Shown: positions 35,991 through 48,800, counted from the stretch's first letter. The stretch is DNA of 64,000 nucleotides from Lunularia cruciata (GCA_948567375.1 OX419757.1:31248001-31312000); one strand, 5' to 3'. Numbers and translations are program-made. The notes: a model not told the origin generated them from the letters alone.

Positions 35991-37291
35991 ATGATATCAT
36001 AGTGTGGAGATGCAAACAAAAATCTCATACACTCCAAATACTCCTTTCCAATCCTCAATGTAACAAAATGTGAGGTATAGGATGCAGAACACTTTCTACC
36101 ATCAACCATCATCAATCTGCTTCCAATTACTAGCTTGATAGAAGTATGTAATTCCTTTGCTCATGGTATGGACATGCAATTCTTTGAACTTCCTAAATCA
36201 ACCAAAATCCTACAACCACAATTAGTTATCATACCTTGTAAGTGAAGCAAATTTGCATAGGTCAAGCCTTTGATCCCATTGGAACTAATCAAGTTCCTAG
36301 TAGGTGGCTCAAAATATCCTATTGGGATTCCTCATCTCCTTGATCATTCTGCTCCACAAACTCCATTTGGTGACTTGTAGAGGTTGCATATTCTTGAGTG
36401 GACATTCAATGATGCGATGTTGAATTTGGTGATAATAGAAACACACAACATTTTGTCATAATTTTTCTCTATCTATAATGCCAAGTGATCTTTGTTGAAT
36501 GGCATCAATTTCCATTAGTGTTGGTTCCTCCACCCATGTGTAGTGTATTGGTAGGTTTATGGAGGTCAAGGTCAAGACCAAGTGGTTACAATCAAGGAGT
36601 CAAAGCATAACGGCCAACCGCATGGCTTCCTCCAAGTATTGTGGCTCTTGCATAATCACCTCTAATTTAGTTTGTGACTTCAAGCCCCTCACAAATTGAT
36701 CCAGAGCTTCACCTTCCAATATATCTAGAATTTGCATGATGGTGTTCTAGAATTGCATGATATAACTTCCTACAGAGCCAATCTGCTTCAACTCTACAAA
36801 CTTATTTTGTGTAGCTTGTGTGACTTTTATAGTTTCAAATTGACCAATTATTGTATTCTTGAATTTTTCTCGTGTCAAGATTGGTGCAATAATTTATCAT
36901 TTAGCTCACTCTACTTGTAATTGCCACCATAGCTTTGCTACTCCATCCAATTGGTTGGAAGCCAAGAGAATCTATTCTTGTTCATCTTGAAGATTGGTAG
37001 CTTTGAAATAATATTTGTAGTCAAATACAAATTCTCTACCACACTTGAGAGATTCTTGCCTTCAAAAACCTTGGGTTTTGGAAATCAGATTTGGTCTTCT
37101 CCTTCTTGAACTAGTACTCTCTCTACATGCTCTTGTCATTGATGATCTCATTATGAGATCATCAATGACAAGAGCATGTAGAGAGAGTACTAGTTCAAGA
37201 AGGAGAAGAGCAAATCTGATTAATCCAACAATAGAGTAAGGTGTTTGATTTGTTGTTGTATAGCAATGATAAACTTTGGCATTTCTGCCAT
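35991..37291 (-). pseudogene. Degenerate protease/gag of element B
   Basis: Gag starts at ATG 37291-37289 (minus). Its middle carries the WF-type capsid block; the zinc-knuckle and protease parts follow toward 35991, homologous to element A 7200-7760 (for example the region matching DHGCRIFVDSR near 36190-36240). A 139-bp palindrome at 37083-37221 destroys the start of gag. Stops are frequent. Confidence 0.7.
37083..37221. repeat. Near-perfect 139-bp palindrome in gag of element B
   Basis: Arms 37083-37151 and 37153-37221 (69 bp each) are reverse complements with one mismatch (37095 area against 37210 area) around a single-base centre at 37152. Only one arm corresponds to normal element sequence (compare element A 5780-5850); the other is an extra inverted copy. 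It would form a very stable cruciform or hairpin. Confidence 0.95.
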
Positions 37292-37563
37292 GTTTACTAC
37301 TCTATCACACCACCCCCCAATCTATCTAATTTATTAACACATAGATGCAACATGTCCATCATTCTTCATAAGTTAGAATCGGAAGTACCAAGGGTTTCTT
37401 GAACAAAGTCATTATATTCAAAAAAAATTGCCCAAAGCATGAGGTGATGAACTATATGAAACTATGCTTGGGTAATACTTGGATACAAAAATCCCAATGG
37501 TTTGGAAAAAATGGATTTGGTAGTCCATAAATTCTATCCATCCCATTCCTACTCTCATACCAA

Positions 37564-37972
37564 TGTAAAACATCAAGATCAAAGAGAGAAATAGGAGAAT
37601 GGAAGATCACATTGGGATACTTGAGTGTGTGAAACTTCAAATACCTAGCATGAGCTTTGGTTTTGGTATTTATAGAGAGTATATATGGCTCTTGAGAAGC
37701 TTCTCAAGAAGCTTCCTTGAGCTACTTTCTTGGAGCAAGCCAAGTTAACAAGGAAGCTTCTCAAGAAGCTTCCTACTTGGCGTGCAAACTAAGCTAGTTA
37801 GAAGTTCATAGAAGCTTCATTCTAGAAGCTACCTACTTGGGATGCAAGCTAATCTAGTTGGGAAGCTTCCCAAGAAGCTTCCTAGATGCTTCTAGAATAT
37901 TCTAGACAATTTAGCCAATTTGTTACTTTATTAGCCTTGACTAACTTCATTGCTAAACTCCATGTTGTTATA
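37564..37972 (-). repeat. 5' LTR of element B (409 bp)
   Basis: Plus strand starts TGTAAAACATC and ends TGTTATA (decayed TGTTACA). Perfect HSE TTCtaGAAtaTTC at 37890-37902; multiple GAAGCTTC cores at 37697-37869; reversed TATA box near 37666. Confidence 0.9.
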
Positions 37973-37977
37973 CAAAT

Positions 37978-38351
37978 TTTACCCAATTCCATAGGAAATA
38001 GTCCGCCAAAGTGTGGTGGTTCAGCTTGATGGTGTTGTGTCAAGGCTACGCCTTCATTGCCTCCAAGTGCTCTTGTTATTCTTTGAGCACACACAATGGC
38101 TTCAAAAACTATATAAGGCTTTTGTACTATCACCTCTTGTCAAATTCACTCTTTTGACCCCCATTTGAAGTAATCAAGAGCTTTTGCTAGGCTCATATCA
38201 ATTATGGTGACATGAAGATCAAGAAATACTTCCAAGTATTCTTTAATACTATTCTTTTGCTTCAATCTCCATAGATATGTTTGATCCATTTGCATAGTAT
38301 CCATCAATCAGAGATTCATCAACAACCCTTCTTGTATCTTCATCCAAGTGA
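37978..38351 (-). pseudogene. Middle gag piece of element E
   Basis: The minus-strand frame includes VQKPYIVFEAIVCAQRITRALGGNEGV, matching IQNPYMVFEAIA in element D near 41281. It lies between element B (CAAAT) and element C (TCTCC). Confidence 0.75.
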
Positions 38352-38356
38352 TCTCC
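38352..38356. repeat. Target-site duplication of element C (TCTCC)
   Basis: TCTCC at 38352-38356 recurs at 49988-49992, flanking element C exactly. Confidence 0.85.
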
Positions 38357-38920
38357 TATAAAAGACTAAGACCAAAGAGAGAAGTAGGAAAATGGAAGAC
38401 CAAAATGGTAAATCACACTAGAACACTTAAATGAGGGTAACTCTAAATGCCTAGCATGAGCTTGGGCTTTGGTATTTATAAGGAAGCATACAAGGATCTT
38501 GAGAAGCTTTTCAAGAAACTTCCTCAAAGCCGTTTTCTTAGAGTGCAAGTCAAGCTGACCAAGAACTTCTCAAGAAGCTTCCCTCTAGAAGTTGTTTACT
38601 TAGTGTGCAAGCTAAACTAGCCAAGAAGCTTTCCAAGAAGCTTCCTTCTAGAAGCCACATACTTGGCATGCAAGTTAAGCTAACTAGGAAGCTTCCCAAG
38701 AAGCTTCCTCCTAGAAGTCACCTACTTGGCGTGCAAGTTAAGCTAGCCAAGAAGCCTCCTAAGAAGCTTCCTCCTATGAGTCATCACTTGGCATCCATAT
38801 TACCCAATACTTGGGGATGTACCAAGAAGCTTCTCAGATGTCTCTAGAATATTCTAAGCTTGGCTTATTTGCTACTTTGTTAGTCTTGACTAACTTGTCA
38901 ATAAACTCCATATTGTGATA
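38357..38920 (-). repeat. 3' LTR of element C (564 bp)
   Basis: Plus strand starts TATAAAAGAC and ends TATTGTGATA. It is longer than the other family-1 LTRs because it holds more units of the roughly 60-bp repeat (GAAGCTT..AAGAAGCTTCC, TTCTAGAAG, ccacctacttggc). Reversed TATA at about 38473. The 5' partner has nearly the same length, so the extra units were present at insertion. Confidence 0.9.
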
Positions 38921-39258
38921 TATTCTCCCACCACTAGTTGGTGACATTCTCGTCACCATTGAAGCTTCAAACTCTTGGATGGCCATTTGTTCATTCTAAA
39001 GATGAGAAAGAGACTCCCAAGTGGCATCATGAAGGAGATACACTTTCCAGAGGACCTTATACTCAATATGTTATTGGCGGCCATGTTGAATGTGCTAACA
39101 TGCAAAGATACAATCAACTTCATACTCTTCATGATTGTTGATAGGTACGGGAGGAGGAGGAGGTTGGAAATGGGAGGGAAGGAAGATGGATTAAAAACAA
39201 AGGGTTTTAGCTTGGAAAGCTTAGGGTAGATTTGCATATGAGAAGTCAAGACAAGTTG

Positions 39259-39263
39259 GTAAG
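39259..39263. repeat. Target-site duplication of element D (GTAAG)
   Basis: GTAAG at 39259-39263 recurs at 45835-45839 and rejoins element C sequence (ttg-gtaag-caataggag). Confidence 0.85.
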
Positions 39264-39994
39264 AGTAATACCAAGGCAAGCCATATGATCTAGATGTGAA
39301 ATTTGGTTTGATAACATCTAGAATGATGTTATACATGATGGACAAAATAGATCAAATAGAAGTATCACCAAAAGAGTACTTCTACCAATAGTTTAGAAAC
39401 CAAAATAGACTTGAAAACCTTAGAACCAATAGCTAGACATATGATTTAAAGATGAGAATTGGTTTGGTAACATTCGGAAAGATGTTACACATGATGGACT
39501 AAATAGATCAGATAGAGGTATTACCAAAAGGGAACTTTTACTAATAGAGTAGGAACCAAAATATGCCTGAAATCTTTAAAGGCAATTTTGGAGGATTAAT
39601 TAGACCTTGAAAATGTACACATTCTCCCCGCCCCAATGGAGGAAAGGTTGGCCTTCCCTCCTCCTTGGTTTGTCTTGTCAAGAGCTTTCCAATGGTAGCT
39701 CATCCATGTGATTATGAGATTCCTACAAGAAGATTCTCTAAAATATTCCCTCCTATCAAAGCTTGTTTGACCAACCAAATAGAGCCAAGACCAACATGTC
39801 ACCTATCCAAGTAAGTAATCCAAGCTGGCTGACATGTCACTTATCTATGTGCCTAATCCTATGGTGGAGCTTCCTTGGAGGAGATCCTCTTTGTCTATAT
39901 AATAAAGGGAAGGTGCTCCTTTGGGGCATTGGAGTTTGAGTGTGAAAATTGTGTTTGTGCATCTGTGTTTCCCTACTATCCTTGAAACATTACA
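39264..39994 (+). repeat. 5' LTR of element D (731 bp)
   Basis: Starts AGTAATACC (consensus TGTAATACC) and ends CATTACA. TATA box TATATAA at 39896-39902, followed by the transcribed signature gtgctcctttggggc. I see no clustered heat-shock elements, unlike family 1. Confidence 0.9.
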
Positions 39995-40010
39995 ATGGTA
40001 TTAGAGAAAG
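39995..40010 (+). other. Primer-binding site of element D
   Basis: ATGGTATTAGAGAAAG directly follows the LTR and resembles the initiator-tRNA-Met site TGGTATCAGAG. Confidence 0.75.
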
Positions 40011-40119
40011 TGTTTCAATCCAAGAGAGTGGATCACTCCTCTTGGAAGAATGTGGCCTACTGAGACCGAGTAATTTTGAGTGAAAACCTAGAAATTGATA
40101 GGATAGGAGTGTTTTAGAA

Positions 40120-41650
40120 AGAGGATGGGGTGGAAGCTCTTGGAGGATAATTTATTGCACACTATTTTTTATTTTTTGAATCTATTTCACATCAAGGTCA
40201 TGTACATTCAGCGAGAGCAAGTGAGAGTATACCTCATTTACCATTTCAGAGCAGAGTTCATGGACATAGTGATGAATTCACCAAACCCAATGATTCTGCC
40301 TATAATGGTTTATGATAGAGAGTAGGATTTGACAATCTACATTTTTTGTGATGGATTTGAATGTTCCAAATCCGTTCCCTTTCAACACTCAAGTAGAAAT
40401 TTGTTATGTAGTGAGACCAAAAATGATGTTTAGAGATTTTGTAGTAAGGAATTTTGGTGAGGAATATTATCAACAAGTGATAGCTTCTGAGGTCCCAATG
40501 GTAATCCCAATAGTTTGTGTGCCCTCTAGAGTGATCATATTAACTCTTTATTAAAGTAGACAATAACAATTGAGTGTTGCGGGAACCATGGATCCATGAT
40601 TGCAAGAACCATGGATCCGTAGTTGCAAGAGTTGGTGCAAGGAATGCACGTGATGTTGAACAAATTTCAAGAGATTAAGGTGACCATGGAGGCATTACAA
40701 AGTCAAGTGTAGACACTCAAGAATGATCAAGCAATGCAAGAAGAAGAGTCGTCTCAAAACCCAATACCTACAATTGAAGTACTTAGAGAGGCACTTGTGC
40801 CTACAAACCCGATCAATGATGAAGCCACATTACTACTCTGGATGAAGAAGACCTGCAACATTGAGCCTTACAAGGAACAATGTACAATGGAAGAAGTGGA
40901 GAACTAGATCTTGAGAATGAATTAATATTTCCAATCATTCTCAATAGAGATCATTGAGCATGCTGCAAGCATGTTTGTATGCGGGTACTTGACCAATAAA
41001 GCCCTCATATGGTACAATTCTTGGGAACAATCCATGTTGGCGGAGAGAAGGAAGATCATGTAGATAGCAATGCAAGAAGAATTGCTAATGAATTTCCAGT
41101 CGGTGGATTCCGTGCAGATGGCCTGGATCCGACTATGGAGATTGAAACAAAAGAACAATGTATAAGAGTATATGGAGGCAATTCTGGATCTACAAGTTGC
41201 AATAACCAACATGAGTACAATAGAGACTCTCAATAATTTCAAACAAGTTTTGAAGGAGCAGATTTGCCAAGAAGTCATGATACAAAATCCTTACATGGTA
41301 TTTGAAGCCATTGCTTGTGTGTAGAGAATAGCAAGGGCATCGGATGGAGGTGAAGGAGTAGTTCTACCTCAAAATTATTGGGCAAAAATGCCACACATGG
41401 GTGGACTAGTACCAATGGATTAGGCAACCTTTGGTTTTGGGACCAAGGAGCATGACCACTTCAAGGAGAGTAGGGACGAGTAGAAGAATGGAGAGATGGA
41501 GTCACAAAAGGAGAAGGAACTCAAGGAAAACAATACCATTGTTACAATTATGGCCATATTGGGCATATATCTACCAACTATCATGCTTGTCTCTCAAGAG
41601 GCCCTTGGTCTTCATACAAGCAATCTTTGAACAACATGGAGAGACGCACT
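40120..41650 (+). pseudogene. Degenerate gag of element D
   Basis: Frames 40125-40325 (YIQREQVRVYLIYHFRAEFMDIVMN), 40348-40554 (NPFPFNTQVEICYVVRPKMMFRDFVV) and 40922-41280 belong to the same gag as in element E (minus strand, 50400-50820). A degraded zinc knuckle near 41535-41590 reads QYHCYNYGHIGH with Tyr in place of a Cys. A 23-bp tandem repeat (40584-40606, 40607-40629) lies in a Met/Gln-rich linker. Confidence 0.7.
40584..40629. repeat. 23-bp tandem repeat in gag of element D
   Basis: Two units starting aaccatggatcc and ending gttgcaag or attgcaag; three substitutions between them. Confidence 0.8.
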
Positions 41651-41688
41651 GAAGAGGAGGAGGTGGAAATCACTTTGGAAAACAAAGA

Positions 41689-44600
41689 TTGCCAATAAAT
41701 ATACCTTGTGGCCTTATTGGCTCAATAAGGAAGCAAAAAATCAAAGGAAGGAAGAAGATGAGCATGCAAAGATCCCAAAAGGCAACCTCACAATTGAATG
41801 TCATGAATGGAGTCCTAAAAGGCAATCAAGTGAGAGTATTAATAGATCCAAGAGCAATAGAGAATTTCTTGTCTTGCTCTATTGTAATAAGATTGGGAAT
41901 GGATCTAGAGAGATATGAGAGCAAAGAAGTAGAGTTACCTAACGGGCAAATAGAGAGGATTGAATCATTACCTAGACGGGTAACACTCTCTGTAGGAGAA
42001 TATCAAGAATTAATTGAGTGAAAAGTGATAAAATTAGCTCGTTTTGATGCAATCTTAGGTATACCATGGATGGAGCATTACAACCCTTTGGTAGATTGGA
42101 GGAAGAAAGTAGTGAGAACCCATAATGGTCTATCATTGGAGTTAAAGAAAAATCACACTGGCAAGAATTGTCTCTCTATGTCATAGGGATAGTAGCTATC
42201 TATAGGACATATAGATGTTTCATGGGTCTAATAGGAGAAGTCCAGAGTGCACAACTTGATCAAAAAATTCCTAAGAAATTGAAGGATGTGGTAAATAAGT
42301 TTCAAGATGTCTTTCATGATGATCTACCCTTAGGATTACCACCAAAAAGGAGAGTAGATTATAAAATTGAGACACTCTTGGTAAAGACACCTCCTTGTAA
42401 GGCTCCATATCACCTCTCACCTCATGAGTTGGAGGAGTGTAAGACTCAAATTAAGGATATGCTATAGAAAGGGTTCATCCAACCCAGCATATCACAATAT
42501 GGGGCTCCTATCTTGTTTGTGAAGAAGAAAGACAATACAATGCACATGTGCATTGACTATCGGGGTCTCAATCAACAAATAGTGAAAAATATTTACCCCT
42601 TACCTTGCATGGATGACATGTTTGATCAACTCAATGGATCAAGACACTTCACCAAACTGGACTTGCGGAGCAATTACAATCAAATCCAAATTGTAGAGGA
42701 AGATGTGTATAAAATTGGTATCTCACTTCAAGTATCTCATGATGCCTTTTGGCCTCACCAATGCACCTACCACTTTCATGAGTCTAATGAATGACATATT
42801 TTGTCCATATTTAGATAAGTATGTTATTGTCTTCTTGGATGACATCTTAGTATACGGTAGCATGATAACAAAACACAAACAGCATCTACAAGAAGCCCTC
42901 TAGATCCAAAGACAAAATTGATTGTACACCAAAATCCCAAAGTTCAAGTTTGGCAAGTATGAAGTAGACTACTTAGGGCATAGAGTAAGTGAAGAGTGTA
43001 TTCAAGTATTGATAGATAAAGTAGAGGTCATTCAAAAATTGAGTGCCCTAGAAGATAAGACTCAACTCAAGAGCTTCTTGGGGTTGATGGGATTCTATCA
43101 TTGATTTGTCAAGGACTTCTCTAGGTTGCATAGCCTTTAACCGCACTACTTGGCAAGTGGAAGAAGTGGACATGGGGAACCATACACGAGTTGGTCTTTC
43201 AAGAATTGAAAGCTACCTTGCTACATGTATCTTGAAGTGGTATGACCCAAAACATCCAATCAAGTTGGCTATAGATGTATCAAGCGTAGCAATAGGAGCA
43301 ATCATACAACAAGAGTGGCATTGCAGATGACATCAAATTGCATTATTCTCTTAAAAGTTGTTATTGGTAGAGCGTAACTATCATACCACAGAATGAGAAG
43401 AGTTGGCTATCGTCCTTGCAACCAAGCATTAGAAGCACTATTTGGGCGAGAAGACATTTGTAGTAGAGATAGACCACGAACCTCTAGTCTACTTGGAGAG
43501 ACAGAAAGATCTATCTAGGCACCAAATTTGGTGGGCAGAGTGGAGACAACACTTCAACATGACAACCACCTATGTGGAAGGTAAGAAGCAACTTGTAGAT
43601 GCATTCACCTGCATGTCAATAGCAAACAATTTGGTGGTAGAGGTTAAGATTAACCCTAAATTTTGGCTAGAGATTCTTGTTGTTACAAAAACTGATCCAT
43701 AGATTATAGGAGCACAAACATCTAATGGCATCACTAGCACCCAAGGACTCACCTTTTGTGATTTCCTAGAATTATGCACCAACATTCTAGCAAAATGTCA
43801 TGATTTGGCCATTGCAGGTCATGTTAGAGTGGATAAGATCTTGGATGCAATTGCCATTACTATTGGCGCAAGATGAGTGACAACGTGATGGAGTACATGC
43901 GTAGCTGCCTACTCTATCAACAAAACAAAGATTCTAATCAAGCTCCTGCAGGGCTCCTTCAACCTCTCCCCACTCCTAACAATGTTGGGAATAGGTGAGT
44001 ATGGATCTCGTCTGTGAATTACCCAAGACCACCTCAGGGTTTGACTCCATCGTGGTCTTTGTGGACCAACTCAGCAATATGATTCATGTATGCCCTACCA
44101 CCAAGGATGTGACCGCTCCATAACTAGCTCAATTATACTTAGATGTAGTCTTCTCTCACCATGGCTTATCTTGAGTACTCATCATCGATAGAGACATACA
44201 ATTCACTAGTTTATTTTGGCAATCACTCGTTGGTTTCTTTAAAACCAAGTTTATGCCATGTCCATAGCTTACCACCCACAAATAGATGGACAAATAGAGC
44301 GGGCTAATTGCACTATTGAAAGACATATTATGCAGCTTCACCTATAGAGGAGCAAGAGAAGTAGGACACCCTACTCCCCTTGGTGGAATTTGTTGACAAC
44401 AATTTGGTGAATGTATCCACCCATGTCACTCCGTTCTTCCTCATGTATGGTGAGCATCTCTTCATACCCCCTAGCTTGATGAAGTCCATCCGGTGGCTAC
44501 CAAGGTTGATGCATTCAACACATTTGTTTCTAGTATCCAACAAGGTGTGGAGAGCGCCAAGCACAAATTGCAAATTGCACAAAATTGACAAAAGAAGTAT

Positions 44601-45020
44601 GCCAATGCAATTGCACATGATAGGCACATGGAGTTCAATGTTGGGAATCAAGTGTGGTTGTCTACAACCAACTTCACGTTAGTTGGCCCTCGTAAGCTCA
44701 AATCTCATTTTAATGGGCCTTTTTCTATTCTTTGTTGAGTCAGCATTGTGGCCTATCACCTCGAGCTACCACCACACATGAAGATCCATCTAATATTCCA
44801 TGTTTCCCCACTACATAGATATGCTCCCCGATTAGGCCACTGTCATTCCACACAAGACATTCCACCTTGTCTAACACTCATTGATGGCACGGAGGAATAT
44901 GAGTAGAGCATATCCTCCAAAACTGCATTCGTGGTACTTGCCATCCACGGGTGGACTATCTAGTATAGTGGAAAAATTACCTCCTCTATGAGGCAACCTG
45001 GGAGCCCGCTGCAAATTTGA
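41689..45020 (+). pseudogene. Degenerate pol of element D (PR-RT-RH-INT-chromodomain)
   Basis: Protease: VLIDPRAIENFLSCSIVIRLG, with DP(R) at the usual D(S/T)G site. RT: KTPPCKAPYHLSPHELEE (42400), FVKKKDNTMHMCIDYRGLNQQ (42513), HFTKLDLRSNYNQIQI (42645), then after a shift [13 protein letters not shown] and [14 protein letters not shown] (42703-42903) with the catalytic FLDD intact. RNase H: IKLAIDVSSVAIGAIIQQEW and FVVEIDHEPLVYLERQKDLS. Integrase: AGHVRVDKILDA near 43820 and later blocks. C-terminal linker: NQVWLSTTNF, AYHLELPPHMKIHL. Chromodomain-like end: VECILQNCIRGTCHPRVDYLV and EATWEPAANL (about 44910-45020). Several frameshifts and stops inactivate it. Confidence 0.85.
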
Positions 45021-45098
45021 CACATGCACCAATGTTTGTGCAAACATTTGAGCAACAATTGCACAACAAGGACATTGTGTCTTAAAAGGAGATAGGTT

Positions 45099-45834
45099 TG
45101 TAATACCAAGAGCTAGCCATATGATCTAGATTTGAAATTTGGTTTGGTGATATTTGGAATGATGTTATACATGATGGACAAAATAAATCAGATAGAAGTA
45201 TCACCAAAAGAGTACTTCTACTAATAGGGCAAAAACCAAAATAGACTTGAAGATCGTAAAATCAATAGCTAGCTATATGATTTAAAGGTTAGAATTGGTT
45301 TGGTAACATCTGAAAGGATATTACATATGATGGACTAATAGATCAGATAGAAGTATCACCAAAGAGGACTTCTACTAATAGAGTAGGAACCAAAATATGC
45401 CTGAAATCTTTGAAGGTAATTTTGGAGGCCTAAACGGATGAATTAGGCCTTGAAATGTGCAAATGCTCTCCCCACCTCCCCTTGCCACCCTCACCTACAC
45501 ATGGTTTACATCATCAAGAGCTTTTAAATGGTACCTCACCCATGTAATTATGAGATTCCTAGAAGATTCTTGAAAAGATTCCCTCCTATCAAAGCTTGTT
45601 TGACCAACCAGATATGACCAAGACTAACATGTCACCCATCCAAGTAAGTAATACAAGGGTGGAGCTAGCTTACATGTCACCTATCTATTTGCCTAATCCT
45701 ATGGTGGAGCTTCCTTAGAGGAGATCCTCTTTGTCTATATAATAAAGAGAAGGTGCTCCTTTGGGGCTTCGGAGTTTGAGAGTGAAACTTGTATTTGTGC
45801 ATTTGTGTTTCCCTGCTATCCTTGCAACATTATA
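45099..45834 (+). repeat. 3' LTR of element D (736 bp)
   Basis: Starts TGTAATACC after a purine tract, ends CATTATA, followed by GTAAG. TATA region near 45735. Confidence 0.9.
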
Positions 45835-45839
45835 GTAAG

Positions 45840-48800
45840 CAATAGGAGAAATGATTTGGGTGATATCAAATGGACCTATCCAATTAGAAGCAAGCTGACG
45901 AACTTGGGAATCAATAAGTCACTAGAAGAAAGCATGACCCTATCACCAAGTTGAAAAGTGAGATCACAATGGTGTTGGTTTGCATATTGTTTTTGAAAAT
46001 TTTGAGTAAAAAGGATATGAGATTTGGCTTGTTGTAAGGATTGAGATATGATGGTCAAGAAGGTGGAAGTATGAGGAGCATGAGATGGAGATAGAGCAAG
46101 AAGGGAATTTGGAACAAGTGGATCTTGGCAAAAATTAAGGAAGAAGGGAGAGAATCTAGTGCTTGCTTGTTTGGAGTTATTGTAAGCAAACTCAATAGTT
46201 GTAAGACACTTGTCCCAATTGTATGGTGAACATTGAAAAAGGCACAAAGAATATCTTCCAAGGTGCAATTTTCACATTCAATTTGTCCATTAGTTTGAGA
46301 ATGATAGGCCATGGACAAAGCAAGCTTGGTGGAAAATATTTAAAAGAGTGTTTGCCAAAATTTTCCAATGAATCAAAGATCATGGTCAAATATGAGTACA
46401 TGAAGCATCCCATGATGCTTGAAGATATTGTCAAAGTAGATCTGCACCAATGTTAGAGCATCCATGGTATCAAAGGTTGGTGCCAAATGGATTTGCTTAC
46501 TAAGTTTATCCACAAACATTTTGATTGTTGTGTGATGTTGCTTTGTCTTGGGTAAGGATATGATGAGATCTAAGCTCATATGTTCCCATCAAGCAATTGG
46601 AATGGGGAGTGGTTGAAGGAGTCCACTTGGTTTCTAGTTGCTAGCCTTGTTGCATTGGTAGCTCTCACAAGATTGGATAAACACTCAAGCACCTTGTGCC
46701 ATGTTGAGCCACCACCATTGGTGTTAGAGGGTACCTAAGGTCTTCTCCATACCCATGTGACTAGCAATTGGTAAGTCATGGGCTTCTTGAAGATGCATAA
46801 GTCAAAGATCACCTTTGGTTGAAACATAGACCCGGTTCTCCTAGAATAGGAAGCTTTCCTTGAAGGAGAAAGTGTTGTATTCCTTGTTGCATGTTGCAAG
46901 ACAACCTTGTACCATCTAAAAGAAGTACATGTTATAAGTTGTCTAAAACTCTATTTGTACTTTGGAGTCAATTGACACCATCTTAATTGCCATTGTGATG
47001 AGAGGAAGAGACTTCAAATTAGGTTGTCATGATAAGGCATTGGAGATGACATGGAACTTACTAGGTTTGTACTCAAGTTTGATGTCAAATAATTGTTGTG
47101 TTCCTCCCATCAATGATGTCGATTCTTCATGTACTCCAAATATAATGTCTATAACAAGGGTTGTGATTGGTTCCCATGATCACTTGTTTCCCCAAGAGAT
47201 AATATCTCCAAACCTTGGTGGCATATACCATTGCTAATTGTTCTCAATCTTGAGCAAAATAATTCCTTTCTTCAATGTTTAGTCAATGAGACACAAAGGC
47301 AATGAGATGTAACCTATCTAGAAATCCCTATTGCAACATGGCTCCAATGGAAAGGCTAGAAGCATCAAAATCAACCATACAAGGTAGTTGAGTGTCATAT
47401 GGGTGAAGAATACATCTTGAATACACCATATGTTTTAGCTTCTAGAATGCTTCTTTGTGCTTAATGGTACATTGAAAAGCTTGAGTTCTTCTTCAAGAGG
47501 TTAGTCGATGGTGTTGCCACATAAGCATAGTAGTGGATAAACCACTGGTAAAAACTTGCTAATCCATTAAATGCTCACACTTTTGTGGTATCTTTTGGAG
47601 TAGGCTAATCAATAATGGCTTTGATTTTCTCCTTTTCCATCTTGATCCCCTCTGATGAGTTCTTGTGATCCAAGAAGATAACTTCCTTTTGCCAAAAGGC
47701 ACACTTGGACTTCTTACAATAGAACTTCCATTGACTTAGTCGTCTAAGGACTTCTTGCACATGATTTACATGTTTTACCTCCATCTTGCTATAGATTAAT
47801 AACACTATCACATACCAATCCAATAGCCCATCCAACACCTGATGCATCTAATCCATGAAGACTATTGGAGCATTAGTGAGCCCAAAAGGGAGAATTTTCC
47901 ACTCAAAATACCCATACCTTGTGCAAAAGGTAATCTTTTGCACATCCTCTTTATCAATGGGAATTTGCCAATAGCAACTTTAAAGATCTAACTTGGAGAA
48001 TTATTGTGCTCCACTCAATTGATCTAGCAAGTCATCAATTCAAGGCAAGGAATATGCATTCTTCCTTGTTTGATTGTTGAAACCATGGTAAATTGATACA
48101 AAAGTAAAGTCTTCCATCCTTCTTTCAAATGAATAGTATTGGTGCTCCTCAAGGAGGTGTACTTTGTTGTATGAAATCCTTCACCAACAACTCTATCAAT
48201 GTTATTCAAAGCTTGTCTAACTCCTTTGGTGAGAGCCGGTAGATAGGTCTACTCATTGGAGTACTTCATGGAAACAACTAAATCTTGAAGTGCATACCAC
48301 GATTGGAGGGTAATCCTTTTGGTAGGTCATCAAAAAATACATCTAAAAGCTCTTGAACTATTTGATCAACCATTGCTTGATGAGGCTTCTAGCCCTCCTC
48401 AGATTCTCCATGTTGCAATTTTCTTGTATTTGTAGTGCTAAGTGGTCTCTGTTGGATGGCATCAATCTCCATTGGTGTCGGCTTCTCCATCCATGTGTAG
48501 TGTATTGATAGGTTCTTTGGGAACCAAGGTTGGAACCAAGTTTTTGACAACTTGTGACAACTTGTTACATCTTGTTACAACCAAGGAATCAAAGCGTTTG
48601 GCCAATTGCATGGCTTCCTCCAAGTGTTTTTGGCTCTCACATAATCACCTTTAACTTGGTTCATGACTTCAAGTTCCTCACAAATTGATCTAGAGCTTCA
48701 CCTTCCAATATATCTAGAATTTTCATGATTGTGTTTTGGAATAACACAATATAGCTTCTTATAGAGCCAACTTGCTTTGACTCTAAAAACCGACCAATTA

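Larger units (their letters stand above)
31634..37972 (-). mobile_element. Element B: family-1 chromovirus inserted in element E
   Basis: 5' LTR 37564-37972, primer-binding site just below it (minus: ttggtatgagag), gag from ATG 37291, protease about 35860-36330, RT about 35100-35654, integrase 33007-33480, chromodomain near 32170-32260, purine tract (minus: tgtgggggaata) at 32047 onward, 3' LTR 31634-32046. The LTRs are nearly equal in length. A family-2 solo LTR (33910-34659) splits the RNase H region. Coding capacity is lost. Confidence 0.9.
39264..45834 (+). mobile_element. Element D: family-2 Ty3/gypsy chromovirus, youngest in the nest
   Basis: 5' LTR 39264-39994, primer-binding site from 39995, gag about 40120-41650, protease 41689-42021, RT 42168-42910, RNase H 42950-43702, integrase about 43790-44720, chromodomain about 44870-45000, purine tract (aaaaggagataggtt) to 45098, 3' LTR 45099-45834. 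Domains are longer and clearer than in A, B and C, but stops and frameshifts remain. Confidence 0.92.
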
